A stretch of 13,187 nt of DNA from Haloarculaceae archaeon (lineage in GTDB: Archaea > Halobacteriota > Halobacteria > Halobacteriales > Haloarculaceae): contig JAQCMX010000013.1 in the NCBI GenBank assembly GCA_028274885.1, positions 1-13,187 of the forward strand, written 5' to 3'. Positions within the stretch are counted from its first letter, which is position 1. Every line of letters starts with the position of its first letter. The notes under the pieces are model-generated. The model saw only the letters and a program-made list of their open reading frames with translations, did no database searches and had not been told where the DNA came from. This document shows positions 12,843-13,187 of the stretch, in pieces. The position numbers and the translations under genes were made by a program.

Positions 12843-13187
12843 TCACAGTTCAGCGGACGCGAGCGGGTCACCGTCCGGTGTTCGCAGTCGGACGCGCAGG
12901 CGGTCACCGTCGTCGAACTGCCGCAACGTCGCATACCCTGGGTCGAACTGTCGCGGGTCAGCGTAACTTCCCGGATTCACAACCGGCAGACCATCGACGT
13001 ATTCGATCGCCGGGCGGTGTGTGTGGCCGACAATGGCCAGGTCTGCTTTCTCCTGCCGTGCAAGTATCGAGAGGGCTGTGTTGTCGTGGCGGTGTCCGTG
13101 AGCTACCAGCAGTGTCCGATCACCCCAGCGGAGACTTCTGGTCTCTGGCAGCCGCGACCGAACGGCCGCACTATCTCTGTTTCCCGC
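12843..13187 (-). CDS. Metallophosphoesterase, YfcE/MJ0936 type (5' end outside the window)
   Basis: Only the C-terminal 114 residues are present; the start lies past the window edge. The fragment opens with GNRD (2-5), the usual GNHD/GNCD metal-binding motif of this family in variant form. It continues with VAHGHR (28-33), GHTHRP (54-59) and the family mark NPGSYADPR (71-79). Such enzymes are Mn2+- or Ni2+-dependent cytosolic phosphodiesterases; the natural substrate is not known. The two N-terminal metal motifs (DxH, GDxx) cannot be checked here. Convergent with tRNA-Pro; the stop at 12843 is followed by a gene-free gap. Confidence 0.88.
   Translation of the reverse strand, partial: AGNRDSAAVRSRLPETRSLRWGDRTLLVAHGHRHDNTALSILARQEKADLAIVGHTHRPAIEYVDGLPVVNPGSYADPRQFDPGYATLRQFDDGDRLRVRLRTPDGDPLASAEL

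Noticed and set aside
1..13187. CRISPR array or defence island
   Set aside because: No regularly spaced direct repeats were seen, and no cas, restriction or toxin-antitoxin genes were recognised on either strand.

Overview
The window comes from a haloarchaeon (class Halobacteria); I cannot name the genus. Four things point there: proteins rich in Asp and Glu with few Lys; AT-rich core promoters about 25-30 bases before start codons with little room for a leader; archaeal gene types (short triosephosphate isomerase, HerA-like ATPase, archaeal cytidylate kinase, Cbf5, DUF106 membrane protein); and tRNAs with no encoded CCA. All functional calls rest on motifs read by eye; no database search was run.

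Layout. Positions 1-338 hold no convincing gene but carry strong hairpins. A tRNA-Val(GAC) on the minus strand (339-413) follows, then tpiA (glycolysis and gluconeogenesis). Convergent with tpiA is a long HerA/FtsK-type ATPase with a coiled coil, a long acidic linker and a C-terminal domain. Divergent from it is a two-gene heme unit, hemH (ferrochelatase) and hemY (FAD-dependent porphyrinogen oxidase), 4 bases apart. A convergent short-chain dehydrogenase lies next. A zinc-finger protein joined to a degenerate RecA-like (DUF7504-type) domain is divergent from that. A 275-base convergent gap then holds RNA-like stem-loops that resemble the right end of a TnpB (IS1341-type) element. It is followed on the minus strand by hemE (uroporphyrinogen decarboxylase).

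The right half is a housekeeping cluster on the plus strand: adk, a DUF106/EMC3-like membrane protein, cmk, cbf5 and tRNA-Pro(GGG). A MITE-like element with 21-base inverted ends sits between adk and DUF106. Beyond tRNA-Pro there is a 13-base copy of the tRNA 3' end, a possible attachment-site scar. The window ends inside a YfcE/MJ0936-type phosphodiesterase on the minus strand.

How the parts fit. hemE, hemY and hemH are three steps of a bacterial-type heme route, unlike the siroheme-dependent route usual in archaea. A HemQ/ChdC (PitA-like) decarboxylase encoded elsewhere would be needed to finish a coproporphyrin-dependent pathway. adk and cmk supply nucleoside diphosphates, DUF106 is a likely membrane-protein insertase, and Cbf5 is the box H/ACA pseudouridine synthase. 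hemE sits directly upstream of adk, where many archaea have secY, and the gaps bounding the hemE-adk segment carry similar repeat-like sequence, hinting at a rearrangement.
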